From JANLQX01 sp031406385 (GTDB taxonomy: Bacteria; Actinomycetota; Acidimicrobiia; Acidimicrobiales; JANYDT01), in NCBI GenBank assembly GCA_031406385.1, contig JANOHI010000324.1:1-18779 (forward strand): a stretch of 18,779 nt of DNA, read 5' to 3'. Under the pieces are notes generated by a model, which ran no database searches, had not been told where the DNA came from, and saw only the letters and a list, made by a program, of their open reading frames with translations. Shown piece after piece: positions 14,589 to 18,779 of this stretch. The translations under genes and the position numbers were made by a program. Position 1 is the stretch's first letter; every line of letters begins with the position of its first letter.

Positions 14589-15263
14589 TCAGCCCTTGCG
14601 GAGGAAGAGCAGAATCGACGCGACGAGCACCCAGAGCATCCAGCTGACAAAGCCAACGAACTGCAGGACCATGAACACGCCTGCCTCGGTTCCCGCTCCG
14701 ATCGTGGCGACGGCGCAGGTCGCGGCGGAGGCGAGAGCGAGCCACCCCATCCACACCGGGAGGAATTTCTTCCACAGGACGAGGGCGGCGAGGGCCAACA
14801 TGTGTGCGGCGGTCGTCGCCATGACCATGCTGTAAACCCCGAAGCTCGCCACCCAGACGAACTCGGCCGAGCCGCCCAGGGTCTCAGCACGAAGTGTCGG
14901 GGCGACCACGAGCGCCTGACCGATGCCCGCCATCGCGCCACTCATCACGAACCCGAGTACGGCGATGAGCGCAAGACGAGGGCCGCTGGGTTCGAGTCTG
15001 CCGATCACCCGCCACAGCGAACCGAGCCACCACAAACCGAAGATGAGCGCGATCCCGAACAAGGCCGTTGCGAACTTGATCCCGCCGGCGTAGTCCACCA
15101 AGTACTTGTTGATCTTCTCGGCTGATGCATCGCGCGCCGGGGGCGAACCGCTGGTGATCAACCCGATCACGTTCAAGACGACGAAGACGACTCCGGCGAG
15201 CAGGCCGTAGCGCTGCCACTTCGCGTCGTCCCATGTGCTGTCCGTCGACACGGAACTGCTCAT
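14589..15263 (-). CDS. Six-helix membrane protein of unknown function
   Basis: 224 aa from ATG 15263. The start is well supported by AGGAGG 6 nt upstream (spacer TATCTG), while the open frame further upstream lies across the promoter. Predicted helices: about 20-37, 63-85, 97-120, 141-163, 168-192 and 197-221. A soluble segment (38-60, ARDASAEKINKYLVDYAGG) sits between helices 1 and 2. This plan, with a KYLVD..-like segment after the first helix, resembles DUF4386-type or similar uncharacterised actinobacterial proteins, but I see no motif that fixes a family. No charged residues suggest a transport path. It is divergent from prkA across 294 nt. Confidence 0.8.
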   Translation of the reverse strand: MSSSVSTDSTWDDAKWQRYGLLAGVVFVVLNVIGLITSGSPPARDASAEKINKYLVDYAGGIKFATALFGIALIFGLWWLGSLWRVIGRLEPSGPRLALIAVLGFVMSGAMAGIGQALVVAPTLRAETLGGSAEFVWVASFGVYSMVMATTAAHMLALAALVLWKKFLPVWMGWLALASAATCAVATIGAGTEAGVFMVLQFVGFVSWMLWVLVASILLFLRKG

Positions 15264-15297
15264 CAGATACCTCCTACGACCACTTCGGCGGTTAGGG

Positions 15298-15326
15298 ATA
15301 CTACTTTTGTTAACGCTGAACAGTAA
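15298..15326 (-). promoter_or_regulatory. Sigma70-like promoter for the membrane protein gene
   Basis: On the minus strand, a -35-like TTACTG (15321-15326), a 17-nt spacer and a -10-like TAGTAT (15298-15303) lie in a patch clearly more AT-rich than its surroundings. Transcription would start near 15291, leaving a short leader that carries the AGGAGG of the gene at 15263. Confidence 0.5.
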
Positions 15327-15557
15327 GCAGGTCTCGGTTCCGAATACAAGGACCACATATGAACGCGGAACGTGGGCGCACGGGGCTGCGGCCGCAGATT
15401 CTCGCTTTTCTTCTCCGAAACCCTTTAGGCGGGAGGCCGGCGGTCCGATTGGACGGACAGCAACCGAATCCGATTTCAGAACTGATCCACGCACCCCGCA
15501 GAGGAACCACCACTACTCAATCCCCGACCACCTCGAACCCGAGGGAGGATCCACAAC

Positions 15558-17513
15558 ATGTTGGACACCGGCCACGACCTTCTCGTCGAACTGCGCCTTG
15601 CCGCGCACTCCGCCACAACGACCGCGGAGGAGGTGATCTACCTTGAGCAATACGTCGAGCTGGTGAAGAAGCATCCGACGATTGCCGCCAGTGCCCACGC
15701 CCGCGTCTTTGCGATGATCGAAGCCGCCGGGTTCGACAAGGACCCCGTCACCGGAACCGTGCGCGGATCGTTCTTCGACGGCGAGGTATTCGGTCTCGAT
15801 CAGCCTTTGGCCGATCTCGTTGAGTACTTCCGCACCTCCGCGCGCGGCCACCAAACACGACGGCGCATTCTGTTGCTGTGGGGCCCGCCCGGTGGCGCAA
15901 AGTCGACCATCGCCACCACGATCAAGCGTGGGCTGGAACGCTGGTCACGCACGGACGCCGGTGCGGTCTACGCGTTGCAGGGCTGCCCGATGCACGAAGA
16001 ACCGCTCCACCTCATTCCCGACGGCGGCGAACCCGGCGGACCGAGCCTACGTACGAGGGTGCAGGAGTACGCCGGCGCGGAAGTCGAGGGTCACCTCTGC
16101 CCGAAGTGCGCAATGCGGCTCAAGACCGACTTCGGCGGCGACTTCTCGAAGTTCCCGATCACTCGCATCTACCTGTCGGAGTCCAAGCGCATCGGTATCG
16201 GCACGTTCGCTCCAAGCGACCCGAAGTCGATGACGACCGAGCAACTCACCGGCGGCATCAACTTCAAACTCCTCGAGCAATATGGATCCGACGACGATCC
16301 CCGCGCCCTCGACTGGGCCGGTGAGTTCTCCAAGGCGAACCGCGGCGTCCTCGAATGCATCGAGTTCCTGAAGAACCCGAAGGAGTTCCTCGTCGAGTTC
16401 CTCACGCTCTCCCAGGAGCGCCAGTTCAAGGTTCCGAAGTTCGGCTTCATCGATGCCGACCTGGTGATCCTGGCCCACACCAACGAGTCCGAGTTCCGTC
16501 AGCGCATGTCGGACCCGACCAACGAGGCGTTGCAGTCGCGGCTCTACACGATCCCCGTGCCGTACAACGTTCGAGTGTCCGACGAGCGGCGTATCTACGA
16601 GAAGCTGCTTGCGCAGTCGCAGCAGCACTTCCACTGCGACCCCCACGCCATCGAGGCGGCCTCGACGATCGCCGTGCTCACGCGTCTGGCCGACTACCCG
16701 AACCTCTCGGCCATCGAGAAGCTGCACCTCTACGACGGCCGCGAGACCGGCGAGTTCAAGCTCACGCAGGTGCCGGAGATCCAGAAGGCGGCCGAGCGCG
16801 AAGCCCTCGACGGTATCGACCCGCGCTTCGTCATCGACGCGCTCTCGCGTGCCGTGACCGACGGCGACCCCGGCGCCCACGAGCACACCGACGGCGAGCC
16901 GTGCCTCACCACCGTCATGGCCATCCGGGCGTTGCGCAATTCGATCGAGCGGGCCCATCAGCTCTCCGACGACCAGAAGAAGAAGTCGCTGGCGCTGCTC
17001 ACCGAAGCCCGCAAGGAGATCGACCGCCAGCTCAAGGATGAGGTGCGCAAGTCGTTCATCCCGGCCTTCTCCGACAAGGCGCAGGAGATCCTCGAGAACT
17101 ACCTGAACCACTGCGAGGCGTATTGCGAGAAGGAAAAGCTCCGCGATCCGATCACGAACGAGGAGATCGAGCCCGACGAGAAGTTGATGCGTGGCATCGA
17201 GGACATGGTCGGCGTGTCGGAGAACGCGAAGGACGCGTTCCGCTCCGGCGTGCTGATGCGCATCGGTATGTGGCTTCGCAAGGGCCGGCCGCTTTCGTAC
17301 CGTTCCGACGACCAACTCGGCCGGGCGATCGAGAGCTACCTGTTCGAAGAGATGAAGGACATCGTCCGCATCACGGTGTCCAAGCGCAGCCCTGACCAGC
17401 AGCACGCCGAGCGACTCAACGAGGTCATACGCGTCCTGTGCCAGGACCGCAACTACTGCGCAGTGTGCTCGAGCGCGTTGCTCGACTACGTGGGTGCGCT
17501 CCTCAATCGCTGA
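15558..17513 (+). CDS. prkA: PrkA/YeaG-type AAA+ serine protein kinase
   Basis: 651 aa, near the family length. ATG 15558 follows GGGAGGA with about 9 nt spacing. The AAA+ part has Walker A GPPGGAKST (109-117), the PrkA signature QGCPMHEEPLHLIP (141-154), a C-P-K-C pair (181-184), and DADLVILAHTNESEF (Walker B/sensor region). The C-terminal half carries the PrkA kinase-like region (SFIPAFSDKAQEILENYLNHCEAY; LRDPITNEEIEPDEKLMRGIE). PrkA/YeaG acts with YeaH in stationary-phase, nitrogen-starvation and stress responses in enterobacteria and in Bacillus sporulation; whether it acts mainly as a kinase or a AAA+ protease is debated. The yeaH gene follows 64 nt later. The 5' gap (15327-15557) holds no other convincing gene. 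Confidence 0.95.
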   Translation: MLDTGHDLLVELRLAAHSATTTAEEVIYLEQYVELVKKHPTIAASAHARVFAMIEAAGFDKDPVTGTVRGSFFDGEVFGLDQPLADLVEYFRTSARGHQTRRRILLLWGPPGGAKSTIATTIKRGLERWSRTDAGAVYALQGCPMHEEPLHLIPDGGEPGGPSLRTRVQEYAGAEVEGHLCPKCAMRLKTDFGGDFSKFPITRIYLSESKRIGIGTFAPSDPKSMTTEQLTGGINFKLLEQYGSDDDPRALDWAGEFSKANRGVLECIEFLKNPKEFLVEFLTLSQERQFKVPKFGFIDADLVILAHTNESEFRQRMSDPTNEALQSRLYTIPVPYNVRVSDERRIYEKLLAQSQQHFHCDPHAIEAASTIAVLTRLADYPNLSAIEKLHLYDGRETGEFKLTQVPEIQKAAEREALDGIDPRFVIDALSRAVTDGDPGAHEHTDGEPCLTTVMAIRALRNSIERAHQLSDDQKKKSLALLTEARKEIDRQLKDEVRKSFIPAFSDKAQEILENYLNHCEAYCEKEKLRDPITNEEIEPDEKLMRGIEDMVGVSENAKDAFRSGVLMRIGMWLRKGRPLSYRSDDQLGRAIESYLFEEMKDIVRITVSKRSPDQQHAERLNEVIRVLCQDRNYCAVCSSALLDYVGALLNR

Positions 17514-17577
17514 GGACCGCCACTCCACTTCCCTCCCCGCCCGCGATACAACGTAGACATAGAACCCCGAGGACACC

Positions 17578-18726
17578 ATGACGGTCCTACGCGATCCCGG
17601 CATCTTCCACGACGAAGGGAGCCGTGACGCGCGACGCCATCACGACCGGGTGCACAAGCAGATCGCCGAGCAGCTGAAGAGCCAGATCGGCGAAGAGAAG
17701 CTCATCACCGCCGGTCCCGACCGACGCATCCGAGTCCCCGTGAAGGGGACGAAGGAGTGGAGGTTCATCTTCGACCGCGGTAGGGCCGACGGAGTGGGCC
17801 AGAGCGGCGACGGCAAACCCGGCGACCTCTTCGACCTCGGCGGCGGCAAGCCAGGCAAGAAGGCCGGCGAGGGCAAGGCGTCGAGTGACCCCGGCTCCGT
17901 CGAGTACGAAGTCGAGCTCGACATGGACGAAGTGGAACAGCACCTGTTCGAACAGCTCGGACTCCCCCGTCTCGCCCCGCGGGCACGCGAACAGATGGAG
18001 ACCGACTCGATCTTCTGGGATGACAGGGCGCGCAAAGGCCCGATCCTCGACAAGAAGGCGACGATGCGCGTGAACTTCCGCCGCAACGCGTCACGGGGTC
18101 ATGCGCGGATAGGCGACTTCGAGCGTGAAGACATCCGCTACCTCACCTATCGCGAGAGCCGCCGGCCGAAGTCGCAGGCCGTGGTGTTCCTGCTCATGGA
18201 CGTGTCGGGGTCGATGGGTACGTTCGAGAAGCGGGTGTCGCGCCTGTTCTTCTGGTGGGCGACGCGTTTTCTCCGCCGGAGGTACTCGACGATCGAGCTG
18301 GTGTTCATCGCCCACCACACCGAAGCAACGGAGTGCGACGAGGAGCAGTTCTTCACGCGGGTCGAGTCGGGCGGCACGAGGTGCTCGTCGGCATACGAGT
18401 TGGCTCTGTCCATCCAGCGGACGCGTTTCCCGCTGAACGAATGGAACGTCTACTTCGCGCACTGTTCCGACGGCGACAACTGGGCCGACGACAACCCCCG
18501 CCTTCTCGAACTCGTCGCCGAGGCAGCGAAGATCGCCAACCTCATCGGCTACGTGCAGATCGACCGAGCCCAGCGCTACCCGTGGGGCGGCGAGCACATC
18601 TACGGCCTGCTCAGTAGGGCCAAAATCGACGGTCTCGAAACCGCCCGCGTCACCAAGGACGAAGACATCTGGCAGGCCCTCAAGACCATCTTCTCTCCGG
18701 CCCCAGAGGAGGTGCTGAGCGCATGA
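17578..18726 (+). CDS. yeaH: YeaH/YhbH family (DUF444) protein with von Willebrand A-like domain
   Basis: 382 aa; ATG 17578 follows GAGGAC. The N-terminus has the family HDEGSRDARRHHDRV-type basic helix. It is followed by a charged, glycine-rich linker (about 68-105), a DUF444 middle (LGLPRLAPRAREQ; NFRRNASRGHARIGDFEREDIRYLTYRE), and a vWA-like domain with MIDAS motif LLMDVSGSMG (D208, S210, S212). Later come FIAHHTEATECDEEQFF, SGGTRCSSAYELA and VYFAHCSDGDNWADDN, all family signatures. YeaH is the standard partner of PrkA/YeaG and probably its substrate or adaptor; an AAA+ plus vWA pair recalls MoxR-type systems (inference). It ends in an ATGA overlap with the next gene. Confidence 0.93.
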   Translation: MTVLRDPGIFHDEGSRDARRHHDRVHKQIAEQLKSQIGEEKLITAGPDRRIRVPVKGTKEWRFIFDRGRADGVGQSGDGKPGDLFDLGGGKPGKKAGEGKASSDPGSVEYEVELDMDEVEQHLFEQLGLPRLAPRAREQMETDSIFWDDRARKGPILDKKATMRVNFRRNASRGHARIGDFEREDIRYLTYRESRRPKSQAVVFLLMDVSGSMGTFEKRVSRLFFWWATRFLRRRYSTIELVFIAHHTEATECDEEQFFTRVESGGTRCSSAYELALSIQRTRFPLNEWNVYFAHCSDGDNWADDNPRLLELVAEAAKIANLIGYVQIDRAQRYPWGGEHIYGLLSRAKIDGLETARVTKDEDIWQALKTIFSPAPEEVLSA

Positions 18727-18779
18727 TCGGATGCTGTGCCGCACTCGACGTCCGCGCACCGGACACCGACGCCTTTGCC
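18723..18779 (+). CDS. 5' end of third gene of the prkA-yeaH unit (partial)
   Basis: The first 19 codons read MIGCCAALDVRAPDTDAFA and run off the window. ATGA overlap with yeaH and an AGAGGAGG site 10 nt upstream make translation likely. By conserved gene order this should be a SpoVR/YcgB homologue, but these residues are not a SpoVR N-terminus that I recognise. It may be a variant start, a different gene, or a longer N-terminal extension. Confidence 0.6.
   Translation, partial: MIGCCAALDVRAPDTDAFA

Noticed and set aside
15359..15646. 95-codon plus-strand ORF starting before prkA
   Set aside because: It overlaps the start of prkA, has only a weak ribosome-binding site, and its translation is low-complexity. 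Probably chance.
16047..17603. 518-codon minus-strand open frame
   Set aside because: Antisense shadow of prkA; composition dominated by Leu, Val, Arg and Glu with no motif.

Overview
The window looks like a chromosomal segment of a high-GC Actinomycetota, most plausibly an uncultured or marine/freshwater Acidimicrobiia-type lineage. The grounds are strong G/C third-position bias, several GTG starts, an F420-type luciferase-like monooxygenase, and starts that sit 6-8 nt after a TANNNT box (leaderless style). The lineage is an inference; no rRNA or marker gene is present. I see no tRNA, rRNA, CRISPR array, insertion sequence or phage gene.

Left part (1-6.9 kb). The end of an unknown gene overlaps a phytanoyl-CoA dioxygenase-family oxygenase. 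A CobW/COG0523 metallochaperone GTPase and a luciferase-like monooxygenase follow, divergently arranged. After a decayed remnant comes a two-gene minus-strand unit: a bacterioferritin-comigratory-type peroxiredoxin, then a VIT1/CCC1-family Fe/Mn transporter whose start overlaps the peroxiredoxin stop. In the peroxiredoxin an in-frame TGA stands exactly where the peroxidatic cysteine belongs, and a SECIS-like hairpin follows it, so I read it as a selenoprotein that an ordinary gene caller would truncate. Opposite it lies an alditol-oxidase-like gene that lost about 110 codons and its frame. A DUF2237 protein and a SAM methyltransferase complete this part.

Middle part (6.9-13.7 kb). A YtcJ-like amidohydrolase is followed by a 1632-codon minus-strand gene. 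It fuses a full MacB/FtsX-type ABC permease, an extra membrane helix, a Thr/Ser/Pro/Ala-rich linker with a 15-nt tandem repeat, a secretory-lipase-type alpha/beta hydrolase, and a glycerophosphodiester phosphodiesterase. Predicted topology puts both enzymes outside the membrane. Lipase plus GDPD are two consecutive steps of phospholipid breakdown, so this may be a single-chain lipid extraction and degradation machine. No ABC ATPase partner is in the window.

Right part (13.8-18.8 kb). A small uncharacterised soluble protein and a six-helix membrane protein converge on a hairpin. Then comes the conserved stress module prkA (AAA+ serine protein kinase)-yeaH (DUF444, von Willebrand A-like), ending in a coupled third gene of which only 19 codons are visible. 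That position is normally taken by a SpoVR/YcgB gene, but the visible residues do not identify it.
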